A DNA stretch of 64,000 bases from Altericroceibacterium indicum (GTDB lineage Bacteria; Pseudomonadota; Alphaproteobacteria; Sphingomonadales; Sphingomonadaceae): the NCBI RefSeq assembly GCF_009828105.1, contig NZ_WTYQ01000002.1, forward strand, positions 310,001 through 374,000, given 5' to 3'. Under the pieces are notes generated by a model. That model saw only the letters and a program-made list of their open reading frames with translations, did not search any database and had not been told where the DNA came from. The first letter of the stretch is position 1, and each line of letters begins with the position of its first letter. Made by a program: the position numbers and the translations under genes. Shown piece by piece: positions 46,201 to 56,039 of the stretch.

Positions 46201-47481
46201 CGTGACGATCCGTTTGATCCTCAGATCCAGCGGCGCGCTCCAGCGGGTGCCATCATAGCGCGCAACCCCGTTCTGGGTGATGCCTTTGATATGGGTCTTG
46301 CCCAGATCAATCTCACCAATCCGCAATTGATGCTGCACTGACAGATTATCGAATGCACCGTTCATTGTCGCATTCAGTTCAGCATTACCAATTTTTGTGC
46401 TGCCCCCCATTAATGAGGGGTCAGCCAGCTTCGCCTTGATAGAAAAATCGTGGAATATCTTATCGTTCAGATCAACCGCACCGCCCGTATCCAGTGTCAG
46501 TGCCTTGCTCCGCAATGCCAGATTACCTGCCAGAGTGCTTTGCTTCAGCGTTCCAACAGCGCCCACTGACACCAGATCACCCAGCGCCTTGCCAGCAAGG
46601 CCCTTCACTCGCCCTTCAGGCCGGATCTGGCCTGCAATGGTATATTGGCCGTTGCTATTATGCAGTGCCAACGCCACCAGGCGCTTCTCTTCCTGTTTTG
46701 CTAGAATGGCCCCGTCCCATTGCTTCCACGTGCCATCCCCGCGAATATCAATCATGAAGCCTTTGGTAGAATTGGATAAATTCGCAATCAGCCCGTCAGC
46801 CGGCGCATCAATATTGACGTCGGCTTTGAAGATGTCGCGGTCAGGCTGTGCATGAATCAATGCGGCCAGATGGTCTCCACCGCCGAGGGAGCCATTGGCT
46901 TTGAAATAGACCAATCCATCACGGATATTGGTTTTAGCCCTTAGGTTGACCGTCCGCTCATCCCCGGCCACGCCCTTATCCACATGCAGATTATCAACCA
47001 CGAACTGATCGACCCGAATATCGAAATCGGGCAAAATGGGCGCATCAGGATTGCCGGGCACAAATTGCGGCACGGCATGAAGCGTACCATCATGGGCGAT
47101 CAGATGGCGAATATCGAGGCCGATGAGCGGGAATTTATAAGGCCGCCAGTTCAGTTCGACCTCAGGAATTTCCAGGAAGAGTTTGTTATTCTTATCAAAA
47201 AAACGCACATCTTTGAGCGTGCTGCCCCATAAGACAGAACCATCGATTTCGCCCACCTCCACTTTCAAACCCGATGCGGGCGCGTAGGATGAAAGCTGAT
47301 CGACAATAAATTGCCGACCCGGTGGTGTGTGCAGGAAAATTACTGCCAGAGCGACAATTCCCAGCAGGGCGAAAACCACCCGCGCGCTCCAGCGCAGAAC
47401 AAACCGAATGGGCCCACGGCGGCGCTTTACCGGCTCGGCAGTGCCTGTCTCATCCGGAGCCTGCACTTCTCCTTCGTTCAT
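43267..47481 (-). CDS. tamB: Translocation and assembly module protein TamB
   Basis: Large inner-membrane-anchored periplasmic protein with an elongated beta-groove that bridges to the outer-membrane protein TamA. It is implicated in autotransporter assembly and phospholipid movement. The 1404-residue product has a basic cytoplasmic tail and one membrane span (WSARVVFALLGIVALAVIFL). Beta-rich AsmA/TamB repeats follow, and the conserved C-terminal DUF490 domain ends with GLDRLRIVAADPTLDRETAVALG and FGRRFYTEIITDGRGYNAS. Its ATG shares one base with the tamA stop. Confidence 0.95.
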   Translation of the reverse strand: MNEGEVQAPDETGTAEPVKRRRGPIRFVLRWSARVVFALLGIVALAVIFLHTPPGRQFIVDQLSSYAPASGLKVEVGEIDGSVLWGSTLKDVRFFDKNNKLFLEIPEVELNWRPYKFPLIGLDIRHLIAHDGTLHAVPQFVPGNPDAPILPDFDIRVDQFVVDNLHVDKGVAGDERTVNLRAKTNIRDGLVYFKANGSLGGGDHLAALIHAQPDRDIFKADVNIDAPADGLIANLSNSTKGFMIDIRGDGTWKQWDGAILAKQEEKRLVALALHNSNGQYTIAGQIRPEGRVKGLAGKALGDLVSVGAVGTLKQSTLAGNLALRSKALTLDTGGAVDLNDKIFHDFSIKAKLADPSLMGGSTKIGNAELNATMNGAFDNLSVQHQLRIGEIDLGKTHIKGITQNGVARYDGTRWSAPLDLRIKRIVTGNKTIDPRLTNGRATGLLQLKGDMLTASSLPVTFDNLKATLALKADLAKSNVEVSGPVEARGFVLDNIGTLDLGAKFRFRLNDGPWTLRANVTGRMPRVTNGTLADIAGTNIRFNGGLGLSNTGRVEVDNFKLRASKLQLDLNGRMGGNDATLAGTGRHTKYGPFTIEAELNADGPRAVLVLKDPMPAAGLKDVRVALTPSGDGYAIETEGNSRLGPFNGALQLTMPTGEPTHIDVQHFDIWKTSLTGGVTLQNEGVLGTLTLSGGGLDGRVAFSPRDGGQGVEVNLAANNAVFAGPTPVAIRRATITASALLKEGATTINGSIRARGLSYGSMFIGSLAAQARVQDGTGLFDAQLTGRRGSRFELQMQGKVTPDQVIVAAKGAYGTQAIDTPRRAVLSKREDGGWTLQKSQLSFGSGFVIVEGNFGGERPTEASVKLANMPLSLIDAVADDTRLGGSVSGAIDIKSSEEHVPTGKARLMVKGLTRAGLTMSSRPINLALVLDLSPTLLQTRAVINDGTATKGRLQGRIANLPADGNLIERLQAGNLLAQLRYAGPAESLWRLLSIEVFDITGPMRAAADVGGSLKNPQVRGSLQADNLHLTSAITGSDVTNLRARGTFRGSRLNMTTLAGTTANGGTIAGSGFVDLAGLGKNRGPVIDLRLSAKRAQVVKRKGMGATVTGPIRIMSNGSGGTIAGRLQINAAEWTLGRAEAENNLPDIQIREINLPADIAPADTPGEPWRYLIDAKAKDNVKVRGMGLDSEWSADLQLRGTTDDPRIGGTASVIPRQGFYSFASTQFDLTRGQIDFDVNGPIDPRLDITATSSDVANLDVTVRVTGSGEQPTVSFQSTPSLPEEEILARLLFGGSITDLSATDAIQLGAALAALRSGGGLDPINSLRSAIGLDRLRIVAADPTLDRETAVALGKNFGRRFYTEIITDGRGYNASTVEFRVTSWLSLLASISSIGREGVSAEVSKDY

Positions 47482-49706
47482 CAGAAGGCCTGCCCAAGCG
47501 CGACATACACACCGACGGGCGCATCGCTAGGTTCTGGATTGAGCGGCACCCCAAAATCGACCCTGATCGGGCCAAAACTGGTGTGATAACGGATACCAAT
47601 GCCAGCGCCGAATTTGATATCATCAAATTCCGGGGTAGAACTGCGATCAACTGCCCCGGCATCAATAAACGGCACGATGGAAACGGCACCATCCATAAAG
47701 CCGGTTCGGATACGCGCTTCCATCGAAAGCTCTGTCAGAGAACGCCCGCCTGCGGCTTCGCCTGCCGCATTGCGCGGGCCAATAGCCTGATAGCCATAAC
47801 CGCGAACGGAACCGCCACCACCAGCATACAGGCGGCGCGACGGGGCGATCTTGTCGAGCGATGCCCCTGGAATGAAACCAAACCTCACACGACCTGCCAA
47901 AACCACACTGCCGGTTATGCGTTTGTAATAGCTCGCGTCAAACTGGTTGCGGGAATAGAAACTTTGCGCACCATGGGTGCGGGATACTTCCGGTGAAATC
48001 CGGGCTGCAAGGCGGAAACCGCGATCCGGATCAAGCAGATCATTGGATGTGTCCATCTGACCATACAGCGGCACAGCGGCGATGTAATAGGTTTCACGCG
48101 GCAGCTTGATCTCATCGGTTGATGATTCACGCTCCTGCGTACCAATCAACTGCAACCCTATGGAATAGCTGAATTTTTTCTGGAACAGGATTGTGCTAAC
48201 CCGTTCAAAAGTCCCCTGAATCGTCGCGGTACGCGCATAATAGGCATCGCGGTTCACGGTGGTGGCATAGGCATCCAATGTCAGGATACGATCACGCCCG
48301 GTCACGTTATTGCGGCGGAAGGTCACACCCAGGAGCTGTTCCTGCGTGCCGCCAATTCCGCGCACCTTGAACATGCCTTCAGGTGGAAAGAGATTGCGAT
48401 GTTCCCAGCTTGCTTCGATCCTTGCGCCTTCACCCGTGCCATAACCAATGGAGCCTGCAACAGTGCGTAGCGGCGCCTTGGTCATCGATACAGCAAGGTC
48501 CACCGTGCCTGGCTGATCCCCTTGTGGTGGCGACGTTTCGACTTTCTTGATATCGATGGTGGAGACAAGGCCAGTTGCCTGAATAGCGCTGCGCAAATCT
48601 TCCTGATCGCTGGTCTGATACAGATCGCCGGCATTAAATCGGGCAATCTTTTCAAGATGCGTGCCGGACATGAAATCGGGCATGTCGCTGGTCACATGGC
48701 CGAAGACATATTTGCCCTTGGGTTCTACCGGAACGGTCAGATCACCTTGTTCCCGTTCATGGTCGATCAGAAGTTCCGGAGCCCCGACATCCGCAAAGGC
48801 ATAGCCAGATTCGCCAAGCGCCGTGCCAAGGTTTGCCACCTCATCCACGATCTTGTCCTGCAATACAGGATCACCCGGCTCAATCGCAAACTTGCTCCGC
48901 AATGTTTTGTAATCGCTGCCGGTTTGTTCAAGCTGGGCCAGGTCAATCGTACCATAAACATATTGCTTGCCCGGTATGATATTGAAACGAACACTGGGAT
49001 CAGCGGTCTGCCCCCCAGCCGCACCATCACCAGCCGTGCTCATAACCTGCGCATTGTAATAGCCATAGATGCGCAACAAGCGCTGCAACATCTCTTCATC
49101 CTTATTGGCTTGTGCGGCGAGCTTTCCGACACTGTCTCCATCATCAAGGTCGACAATAGTGGAGAGGGATTTGAAGCGGGAAACAAACGCATTCTTCTCG
49201 GGGAATGCCTCTTTGTCATTCGTCAGAAAGGCAAGAGTCAGCTCGTTGGAAATCTTCTCAATATCGCGCGAGCGGGGAGTTGGAGAATTGCGTTCCAGTT
49301 CAACGAACTGAATGTCCGTGTCAGGCGCCAATGGCGCGATCATCACCGGCTCATTCTCGTCTGGCCATTCCACCGTGACGAGCGGCATATTATCCAGTGG
49401 CGTCTCCTGGTCCAGCTCGGTCAGATTATCAACAGATGGCGGATTTGGCACTTGTGCAGGCACAGTCACATCTGCGGCTGCGCCATCGGGTGTTGCAGGC
49501 ACTATACTGGGAGTAACCTGCTGATCAGATGGCACGCCCTGCTGCGCCCAGCCGTCAGGATTGGCCACCGCTGAATCCGGAATCAAATCTTCCAGACTTT
49601 GCGCATGGACCACCGCCGGCAGCATCATCCCTCCAGCCGAAGCAAGAAGGAAAAGTGTGGAGCGATAGACCGGCGTATCAGGAAATTTTATACTGGCTCT
49701 GGCCAC
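47481..49706 (-). CDS. tamA: Translocation and assembly module protein TamA (Omp85)
   Basis: Outer-membrane beta-barrel of the Omp85 superfamily, partner of TamB. The product is 741 residues. The start is GTG at 49706: from there a basic N-region ([13 protein letters not shown]) leads to a hydrophobic core and the VHAQ cleavage site, and AAGGA lies ten bases upstream. Residues about 36-150 are a Pro/Asp/Glu-rich extension. POTRA-like domains follow, then the barrel with [16 protein letters not shown] and a terminal Phe. It overlaps the bpt stop by 29 bases and tamB by one. Confidence 0.92.
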   Translation of the reverse strand: MARASIKFPDTPVYRSTLFLLASAGGMMLPAVVHAQSLEDLIPDSAVANPDGWAQQGVPSDQQVTPSIVPATPDGAAADVTVPAQVPNPPSVDNLTELDQETPLDNMPLVTVEWPDENEPVMIAPLAPDTDIQFVELERNSPTPRSRDIEKISNELTLAFLTNDKEAFPEKNAFVSRFKSLSTIVDLDDGDSVGKLAAQANKDEEMLQRLLRIYGYYNAQVMSTAGDGAAGGQTADPSVRFNIIPGKQYVYGTIDLAQLEQTGSDYKTLRSKFAIEPGDPVLQDKIVDEVANLGTALGESGYAFADVGAPELLIDHEREQGDLTVPVEPKGKYVFGHVTSDMPDFMSGTHLEKIARFNAGDLYQTSDQEDLRSAIQATGLVSTIDIKKVETSPPQGDQPGTVDLAVSMTKAPLRTVAGSIGYGTGEGARIEASWEHRNLFPPEGMFKVRGIGGTQEQLLGVTFRRNNVTGRDRILTLDAYATTVNRDAYYARTATIQGTFERVSTILFQKKFSYSIGLQLIGTQERESSTDEIKLPRETYYIAAVPLYGQMDTSNDLLDPDRGFRLAARISPEVSRTHGAQSFYSRNQFDASYYKRITGSVVLAGRVRFGFIPGASLDKIAPSRRLYAGGGGSVRGYGYQAIGPRNAAGEAAGGRSLTELSMEARIRTGFMDGAVSIVPFIDAGAVDRSSTPEFDDIKFGAGIGIRYHTSFGPIRVDFGVPLNPEPSDAPVGVYVALGQAF

Positions 49707-50529
49707 CGGGGGTGCCGTCCTTGCTACCGCCGCTGATTGCGGGGGCTTTGTCTTGATTGCTGGAAAGCGCAGTAGCGATAAGCTCAGACTGCTCTTCCTC
49801 GCCAAACCGCTGCCAGCCTTCTCCCCCGAGTTTTTCCAGCGGCCGATAGCGGATTTTATATTGCATCTGGCGTGAACCTTCGACCCAATATCCAAGATAC
49901 ACGTAATCAAGCCCATCGGCAGCAGCGCGATGAATATGATCAAGGATGATATAATTCCCAAGCCCTTTGCGATCCTGCAGTTCCGGGTCGTAGAAACTGT
50001 AGATCATCGACAATCCATCACTTTGCCGATCTGTCAGGCAAGCGCCAACCAGACGCCCTGCCCCACCTAAACCGTCAGGTTCCCGATATTCTGTCACACA
50101 GGTCGAAACAGGCGTGTGTTCCACCATGTCAGCGAAATCCATCTCGTCCATCGCGGCCATCCCTCCGTCGGGGTGACGCTTGGAAAGATAGTTCCGCAGC
50201 AATTCGAATTGTTCGCTGGTGGCCCAAGGGCGGCATTCGCTGACGATAAGATCGCTGTTACGACGAAAATCACGGCGCTGCGTGGACGAAGGTCTAAATT
50301 CCCCTGCCACAACCCGTACCGAAATACAGGCTTGGCAATTCTGGCAACTTGGGCGGTAGGCAACCATTTGGCTCCGGCGAAATCCGATGCGCCCCAAAGC
50401 CTCATTCAACTGTTCCGCATGGGGACCTTTGAGTTCGGTAAAAACCTTCCGCTCAACCCTGTTCGCCAGATACGGGCATGGCGCCGAACTGGTGACGAAG
50501 AAACGCGGAAAGCTCGTCGGGGCCGTCAC
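49678..50529 (-). CDS. bpt: Aspartate/glutamate leucyltransferase
   Basis: Transfers leucine from Leu-tRNA to proteins with N-terminal Asp or Glu, marking them for ClpAP through the N-degron pathway. The 283-residue product begins [20 protein letters not shown] and has the N-terminal Cys cluster [15 protein letters not shown] typical of Bpt/ATE. The C-terminal transferase region contains [23 protein letters not shown] and [18 protein letters not shown] 50529 matches the usual family N-terminus; GGAGAGG is upstream but rather distant (12 bases). It is followed by tamA in an overlapping arrangement. Confidence 0.94.
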   Translation of the reverse strand: MTAPTSFPRFFVTSSAPCPYLANRVERKVFTELKGPHAEQLNEALGRIGFRRSQMVAYRPSCQNCQACISVRVVAGEFRPSSTQRRDFRRNSDLIVSECRPWATSEQFELLRNYLSKRHPDGGMAAMDEMDFADMVEHTPVSTCVTEYREPDGLGGAGRLVGACLTDRQSDGLSMIYSFYDPELQDRKGLGNYIILDHIHRAAADGLDYVYLGYWVEGSRQMQYKIRYRPLEKLGGEGWQRFGEEEQSELIATALSSNQDKAPAISGGSKDGTPGGQSQYKIS

Positions 50530-50657
50530 GGTTTTGGCGGTCCTCTCCAAAAAGGGTCATTATGGGTACTGACACAGAAAATCACGAAATCTCCATATCA
50601 GTTACGTTATGAACCTTAACCTTTAATTGGGCAAATTGCAGAACTTATTTACACTTA

Positions 50658-50684
50658 TTGCCAAAAAATCGGACAGACTGCCCG
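50658..50684 (-). terminator. Terminator after ilvA
   Basis: On the minus strand CGGGCA and TGTCCG pair (one G-T pair) around a 3-base loop, followed by ATTTTTTGG. The stem is short but the T-run is strong. It begins nine bases after the ilvA stop. Confidence 0.6.
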
Positions 50685-50692
50685 AATTTCGG

Positions 50693-51928
50693 TCAATCAA
50701 GCTCTTGTTGGGTAACAGCATAACCCTTGGCTTGCAGCGACGCCATCAGTGCCTGAATCTGCCCATAATCGCGCGCTTCGCATTCAATATCGGTCACGAG
50801 GCCCTTGGCCGGAAGATTCGTGAAAATCCGCTGGTGGTAGATTTCCAGGATATTCACCTGATGATTATCAAATTCGCGCATTACCTTGAACAGAGCACCC
50901 GGGCGATCCTGTAAAGAAAGGCGCAAACGGGCAAGGCGGCCTGAACGCGCCAGATCGCGCAGCAGCACATTGGCCAGCAGGCGTGTGTCGATATTGCCGC
51001 CACACAGCACCAGCCCGACCTTCTTGCCCTTGAACATTTCGGGGTAAGACATCACCGCAGCAAGGCCGGCAGCACCCGCGCCTTCAACCACGGTCTTTTC
51101 GATCTGGAGGCAAAGCGAAACAGCGCGTTCAAGCTGCGGTTCTTCCACCAGGACGATGTCATCCACCAGCTTTTCAATGATCTGCGAGGTGAATGCCCCC
51201 GGTTGCTTCACCGCAATACCTTCTGCCAGCGTATCACCGCCACAGGGCAGCCCTTGCTTCTTCACATGGTCATACATCGATGGGTAAAGCTGGGCCTGTA
51301 CACCGATCACCTGCATATCCGGGCGGATATGGCGAGCAACCGTGGCCATGCCAGACATTAAGCCACCACCACCAATCGGCACGACCAGCGTATCGATTTC
51401 CGGCGCATCAGCCAGCATTTCAAGCGCGACAGTGCCCTGCCCCGCCGCCACATCAGGATCATCGAAGGGGTGCACAAAAATCAGCCCCAATTCCTGCTCC
51501 AGCTTACGGGCATGGGCATAGGCTTCATCAAAACTTTCGCCTTCCAGCACAACCTTGCCGCCGACCTGTTCGGTCTGCATGACTTTCACAGTCGGAGTCG
51601 TGCGCGGCATGACAATGGTTACAGGCACACCAAGGCGGGTGCCGTGATAGGATAGCCCTTGCGAGTGATTTCCAGCAGACGCGGTGATAACGCCCTTCTT
51701 CAGTGCTTGCGGATCTGTCAGCAGCAATTTGTTCAGCGCGCCGCGCTCTTTATAAGCGGCTGTAAACTGGTGGTTTTCAAATTTTAGCCAGATATCTGCG
51801 CCGGTAATCTTCGAAAGCGTGCGGCTATATTGTGTCGAAGTGCGCACAACAGCGCCCCCGATCCGTTCTGCAGCGGCGCAAACATCTTGATAGGTCAGCG
51901 CGTCGGATGTGGTGATAGTCTGGCTCAT
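50693..51928 (-). CDS. ilvA: Threonine ammonia-lyase (threonine dehydratase)
   Basis: PLP enzyme converting threonine to 2-oxobutanoate, the first step to isoleucine. The 411-residue product has Lys60 in FENHQFTAAYKERGA as the PLP Schiff base. SAGNHSQGLSYHG is the asparagine loop and VPIGGGGLMSGMA the phosphate loop. A single ACT-like domain begins near 335 (RLSLQDRPGALFKVMREFD). That single-ACT layout matches the shorter 400-residue class rather than E. coli IlvA with its long double regulatory domain. ATG 51928 starts MSQTIT. Divergent from the dehydrogenase gene. Confidence 0.94.
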   Translation of the reverse strand: MSQTITTSDALTYQDVCAAAERIGGAVVRTSTQYSRTLSKITGADIWLKFENHQFTAAYKERGALNKLLLTDPQALKKGVITASAGNHSQGLSYHGTRLGVPVTIVMPRTTPTVKVMQTEQVGGKVVLEGESFDEAYAHARKLEQELGLIFVHPFDDPDVAAGQGTVALEMLADAPEIDTLVVPIGGGGLMSGMATVARHIRPDMQVIGVQAQLYPSMYDHVKKQGLPCGGDTLAEGIAVKQPGAFTSQIIEKLVDDIVLVEEPQLERAVSLCLQIEKTVVEGAGAAGLAAVMSYPEMFKGKKVGLVLCGGNIDTRLLANVLLRDLARSGRLARLRLSLQDRPGALFKVMREFDNHQVNILEIYHQRIFTNLPAKGLVTDIECEARDYGQIQALMASLQAKGYAVTQQELD

Positions 51929-52023
51929 AGTGCGCCGCCCGTAGACTAAAATTGCGACCAAGGGAAACCCTCACACAATATGCAGGATTGCTTTCGCACG
52001 GCAGAGCCTTCAGGTGTGCAGGC

Positions 52024-52926
52024 ATGACCCAAAACAGACGTATCGCATTTCTTGGCCTTGGCGTAATGGGCACTCCCATGGCTGGCCACCTCGCCCGCGC
52101 TGGCCATCAGGTCACTGTCTATAATCGCACTGCCAGCAAAGCCGAAGACTGGCTGGGCGCGCATCTCAATGAAAACCTCTCGGTGCATATGGCGGCGACC
52201 CCTGCACAGGCGGCGATTGGCCAACATGCAGTCATCACCTGCGTTGGCAATGATGCCGACCTTGCCGAAGTGGTGCTGGGCGATCAGGGTGCGCTGGCCT
52301 CGATGGATCGGGACGCGCTCTTCATCGATCACACAACGGTTTCCCCCGCGCTTGCCCGGCAAATTGCCGAAGCGGCTGAGCCCTACGGAGTGAAGGCGGT
52401 GGATGCGCCTGTATCTGGCGGGCAGGCAGGCGCAGAGAAAGGCGCACTGTCGATCATGTGTGGCGGCAGTGTGGAAGCTCTGGAAGCGGCCAGCCCCATC
52501 ATGGAAGCCTATGCTGCGCGGATCACCCATGTTGGTGATACTGGCGCAGGTCAGGCAACCAAAGCCGCCAATCAGATCTGCATTGCCGGAACGCTGGCCG
52601 GCTTGTCCGAAGCCGTGCGTTTTGCCCAGGGCAGCGGTCTCGACATGGCCAAGGTGCTGGAAGCGATTTCTGGCGGCGCGGCGCAAAGCTGGCAGATGGA
52701 ACACCGCTGGGCCACGATGGCGGAAGGCGAATTTGATTTCGGCTTCGCAATTGACTGGATGCGCAAGGATCTCGCCATTGCTCTGGCAGAAGGCGGCGCG
52801 AATGGCCTTTCCATGCCTATCACTGCGCTGGTCGACCAGCTTTATGCACAGGTGCAGGCCAAAGGCGGCGCACGACAGGATACCAGCGCCCTGATCCGTC
52901 ACCTGCCGGAGATCACACAAAGATGA
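52024..52926 (+). CDS. 3-hydroxyisobutyrate dehydrogenase-like oxidoreductase
   Basis: NAD(P)-dependent beta-hydroxyacid dehydrogenase. The 300-residue product has the Rossmann start FLGLGVMGTPMAGHLARAGH. The substrate loop is VDAPVSGGQAGAEKGALSIMCGG. The catalytic Lys is in GAGQATKAANQI, and KDLAIAL is in the all-helical C-domain. Substrate cannot be fixed by reading; glyoxylate/succinic-semialdehyde reductases share these motifs. ATG 52024 is used because the upstream extension lacks homology. It overlaps the amidohydrolase start by four bases. Confidence 0.88.
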   Translation: MTQNRRIAFLGLGVMGTPMAGHLARAGHQVTVYNRTASKAEDWLGAHLNENLSVHMAATPAQAAIGQHAVITCVGNDADLAEVVLGDQGALASMDRDALFIDHTTVSPALARQIAEAAEPYGVKAVDAPVSGGQAGAEKGALSIMCGGSVEALEAASPIMEAYAARITHVGDTGAGQATKAANQICIAGTLAGLSEAVRFAQGSGLDMAKVLEAISGGAAQSWQMEHRWATMAEGEFDFGFAIDWMRKDLAIALAEGGANGLSMPITALVDQLYAQVQAKGGARQDTSALIRHLPEITQR

Positions 52927-54641
52927 TTGCCCGACTGCTTGGCGGAGTGGCGCTGGTGCTTCCGGCGCTTCTCCCCCTACCGGCCCTCGCGGACACGCTG
53001 GTCGATAACATCAACGGCATGACGGTGGACCGTGATGGCGATGTCACCCATTTCACCGCCATGGTGATCGGTGATGATGGCCGGATTGCCAAGATCCTGA
53101 AGCGCAAGGACAAGCCACCCAAGGACGTGGATTATCACGAGGATGGCAAGGGCCGGACAGTGATTCCGGGCCTGATAGATTCCCACGTTCATTTGATGGG
53201 CATAGGCCTTGCCGCTCTTTCGCTTGACCTGTCAGACACGCATTCGCTTGCCGAGGCACAGCAAAAGATTGCCGCTTATGCTGCGCGCTATCCTGACCGG
53301 CCATGGATCATTGGCCGGGGATGGAATCAGGAACAATGGGCGCTTGGCCGCTTCCCCACAGCGGCGGAACTCGACGCTGCCGTGCCTGACCGTCCCGTTT
53401 TTCTCGAAAGAGTGGATGGCCACGCTGGTTGGGCTAATAGCAAGGCGCTGAAAGAAGCCGGTATTACCGCCGCAACCCCTGACCCGACAGGTGGACGGAT
53501 AGAACGTATCGCAGGGTCCAAACAGCCCGCTGGTGTGCTGGTGGATGGCGCGATGGCGCTGGTATCGGATGATATCCCCCCGCCCCGCCCGGAAGACCGC
53601 GATCTTGCTCTTTACAAAGCGCAGCAGGAACTCCTCAGCCATGGCGTAACCGCAGTGGCCGATATGGGCACCTCAATTGACGATTGGATGACCTTTCGCC
53701 GCGCCGGGGACACAGGCCGGCTGACGGTGCGGATCATGTCCTACGCCTCCAGCATATCGGATATGATCCTGATTGGCGGCACAGGCCCGACACCGTGGCT
53801 CTATGATGACAGACTGCGACTGAACGGGGTGAAGCTCTATCTTGATGGCGCGCTGGGATCACGCGGGGCCTGGTTGAAAGCCCCCTATTCAGACGCACCC
53901 GGCGAAACCGGGCTGCAATTGCTCAATGGCACGCAATTGCGCAATTTGATGAGCCGCGCGGCAATGGATCACTTCCAGGTTGCGGTTCATGCCATTGGCG
54001 ATGGTGCCAATGCCGAAGTGCTCGACGCGATCGAGGAAATGTCGGAAACCTATAAGGGAGACCGGCGCTGGCGGATTGAACATGCACAGATCGTCGATCC
54101 GGCAGATATTGCGCGCTTTGGCCGTTATGGCACCATTGCTTCCATGCAGCCGGTGCATGAAACGTCTGACCGGGTGATGGCGGAAGCTCGCCTTGGGCCG
54201 GATCGTTTGACCGGTGCCTATGCCTGGCGCTCTATCCATGATGCCGGGGCACCGGTGGCTTTCGGGTCCGATGCGCCGGTGGAAGCGCCCGACCCCTTCG
54301 CCGGAATAGCCGCTGCGATGACTCGTACAGATGCGGATGGTCAGCCTTTCGGAGGCTGGCACCCTGAAGAAACAGTCTCACGTGAACAAGCGCTCGCGGC
54401 TTATACGGCAGGGGGTGCCTATGCCGGCTTTGCCGAGGGACGATTTGGCGAATTGAAGGAAGGCGAACAAGCCGACTTCCTGATGATCGACCGTGACCCC
54501 ATGCTCAGCAGTGCGCAAGATATCCGCAGCACCACCGTGCTGCAAACATGGATCGGGGGCCGGAAGGTCTATGATGCCAGGAAGGACATTAGCGACCCTC
54601 CGCCGAAAAACGACAAGCGCGAGGAAAAAGCCGGGAGATGA
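52923..54641 (+). CDS. Exported amidohydrolase, YtcJ-like (amidohydrolase 3 family)
   Basis: A 572-residue metal-dependent hydrolase with a signal peptide (LLGGVALVLPALLPLPALA), so it probably acts in the periplasm. PGLIDSHVHLMGIGLAAL has the first metal His pair. RVDGHAGWANSKALKEAGI and AVHAIGDGANAEVLDAIEE follow, and VAFGSDAPVEAPDPFAGI carries the final Asp. The substrate is unknown; YtcJ-type proteins are diverse amidases or deacetylases. It overlaps the preceding dehydrogenase gene by four bases, so the two may share a pathway. Confidence 0.88.
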   Translation: MIARLLGGVALVLPALLPLPALADTLVDNINGMTVDRDGDVTHFTAMVIGDDGRIAKILKRKDKPPKDVDYHEDGKGRTVIPGLIDSHVHLMGIGLAALSLDLSDTHSLAEAQQKIAAYAARYPDRPWIIGRGWNQEQWALGRFPTAAELDAAVPDRPVFLERVDGHAGWANSKALKEAGITAATPDPTGGRIERIAGSKQPAGVLVDGAMALVSDDIPPPRPEDRDLALYKAQQELLSHGVTAVADMGTSIDDWMTFRRAGDTGRLTVRIMSYASSISDMILIGGTGPTPWLYDDRLRLNGVKLYLDGALGSRGAWLKAPYSDAPGETGLQLLNGTQLRNLMSRAAMDHFQVAVHAIGDGANAEVLDAIEEMSETYKGDRRWRIEHAQIVDPADIARFGRYGTIASMQPVHETSDRVMAEARLGPDRLTGAYAWRSIHDAGAPVAFGSDAPVEAPDPFAGIAAAMTRTDADGQPFGGWHPEETVSREQALAAYTAGGAYAGFAEGRFGELKEGEQADFLMIDRDPMLSSAQDIRSTTVLQTWIGGRKVYDARKDISDPPPKNDKREEKAGR

Positions 54642-54690
54642 TAAATGTTAGCCAGCTTTTCCTTTGCCGGAAGAGCTGGCCAGCAAGCGA

Positions 54691-55512
54691 TCAGGCCTCG
54701 CTATTGGCTTCTTCCCCAGCGTCCTTTTCATCCGCTTCAGCCTTTGCGCGTTCTTCCGCTTCCTTCTTCTCGCTGAAATACATCATGATCAGGGAGCCTT
54801 CGAACAGGATCAGCAATGGTGCAGCGAGCAGCAATTGAGTCACCACATCAGGTGGCGTGATCACAGCAGCGACGATGAATACACCCACCACAACATAGCG
54901 GCGCGTAGCCACCAATTGCTGCCGCGTGACCAATCCGGCGCGGTTGAGCAGCATCAGCAGAACCGGCAGCAGGAAGCTGATCCCAAAAGCCAGAATGAAC
55001 TGCATCACCAATGAAAGGTAATCTCCCATTGCGGGTAGTGCTTCCTGCTTCAACCCGCCCGATACACCTTCAAAGCCGAGAAACCATTTGAAGGCCATCG
55101 GCATGACCACGAAATAGGCAAGTGATGCACCAAGGGTGAAAAGCACCGGTGTTGCAATCAGGAATGGGAGGAAAGCACGCTTTTCCTTGGCATAGAGCCC
55201 CGGTGCAACAAAGGCCCAAAGCTGATTGGCAATGATCGGGAAACTGATGAAAAAGGCCGCGAACAGCGCCACCTTAATTTCGACGAAAAAGGCCTCATAC
55301 AGCTTGGTATATACCAGCTTGCCTTCGCCTGCCGGGAAAGCGGCAGTGAGCGGGCGGACCAGAAATCCGAAAATATCGTCAGCAAAATACAGGCAGAAAG
55401 CGAAAGTAACTGCCAGCGCCAACACACAGCGCACCAACCGACCGCGCAATTCGATCAGATGGTCAAGCAGCGGTGCTTGCGTATCGTCAATGTCTCTAAG
55501 CTGAAAAGCCAT
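54691..55512 (-). CDS. tatC: Twin-arginine translocase subunit TatC
   Basis: Multispanning receptor for twin-arginine signal peptides. The 273-residue product opens with DDTQAPLLDHLIELRGRLVRC, the conserved N-terminal LxHLxELRxR motif that contacts the signal. Six hydrophobic spans follow. FVAPGLYAKEKRAFLPF and FGISFLLPVLLMLLNRAGL are typical TatC segments. The C-terminal tail is long, with a charged Lys/Glu/Ala run. It is the last gene of the operon, eight bases after tatB. Confidence 0.97.
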   Translation of the reverse strand: MAFQLRDIDDTQAPLLDHLIELRGRLVRCVLALAVTFAFCLYFADDIFGFLVRPLTAAFPAGEGKLVYTKLYEAFFVEIKVALFAAFFISFPIIANQLWAFVAPGLYAKEKRAFLPFLIATPVLFTLGASLAYFVVMPMAFKWFLGFEGVSGGLKQEALPAMGDYLSLVMQFILAFGISFLLPVLLMLLNRAGLVTRQQLVATRRYVVVGVFIVAAVITPPDVVTQLLLAAPLLILFEGSLIMMYFSEKKEAEERAKAEADEKDAGEEANSEA

Positions 55513-55520
55513 GGCGGATC

Positions 55521-56018
55521 TTACGATTTGGAAGAGGCTTGATCGAGCGGCAATTTCTCGCCGTTCGACAGCGTTTCAGTGACATTGGGCTGCTTTGCCG
55601 GATCGGTTGCGGCAGGTTCTGTCACCGGCGCATCCACTTGCGGTTTGGGCAGCGCGCGGCTTTCAGCACCCGCCCCGGCGCTATCGTCAGGCGACGGCAT
55701 CGCTTTGGGATCAGCATCATCCACTGCATGACCGGTGGAGGATACAGGCACAGCACCCGCTTCCATCTCAGTCATGGGAGGGGATGGGTTTTCGGCCATG
55801 ATCTTGGCGTTCTGTTCCCGCCACTTCTTCTCCATATCTTCCATTTCCGCTTCCCGAATCATCGCATCGAGACCGGTACGAAAATGGTTGGAGACACGGC
55901 GGATTTTGCCGATCCAACGCCCTGCCTGCCGCAGAGCCATGGGCATATCTTTGGGACCGATGACGAGAATCGCCACGATCACAATCATCAGCAGCTCACT
56001 GGCGCCGATATCTAACAT
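55521..56018 (-). CDS. tatB: Twin-arginine translocase subunit TatB
   Basis: Partner of TatC in signal-peptide recognition. The 165-residue product has the N-out span and amphipathic helix ELLMIVIVAILVIGPKDMP and LRQAGRWIGKIRRVSNHFR, including the family's Glu and Gly-Pro hinge. A charged helix follows (MIREAEMEDMEKKWREQNAK), then a Pro/Ala-rich disordered tail. It lies 21 bases after tatA and eight before tatC. Confidence 0.95.
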   Translation of the reverse strand: MLDIGASELLMIVIVAILVIGPKDMPMALRQAGRWIGKIRRVSNHFRTGLDAMIREAEMEDMEKKWREQNAKIMAENPSPPMTEMEAGAVPVSSTGHAVDDADPKAMPSPDDSAGAGAESRALPKPQVDAPVTEPAATDPAKQPNVTETLSNGEKLPLDQASSKS

Positions 56019-56039
56019 AGGTGGCGCTCAGTCAGCTGA

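Noticed and set aside
49707-49961. Longer TamA N-terminus beginning inside bpt at 49961.
   Set aside because: It would bury the signal peptide 85 residues into the protein. GTG 49706 with AAGGA upstream places it at the N-terminus.
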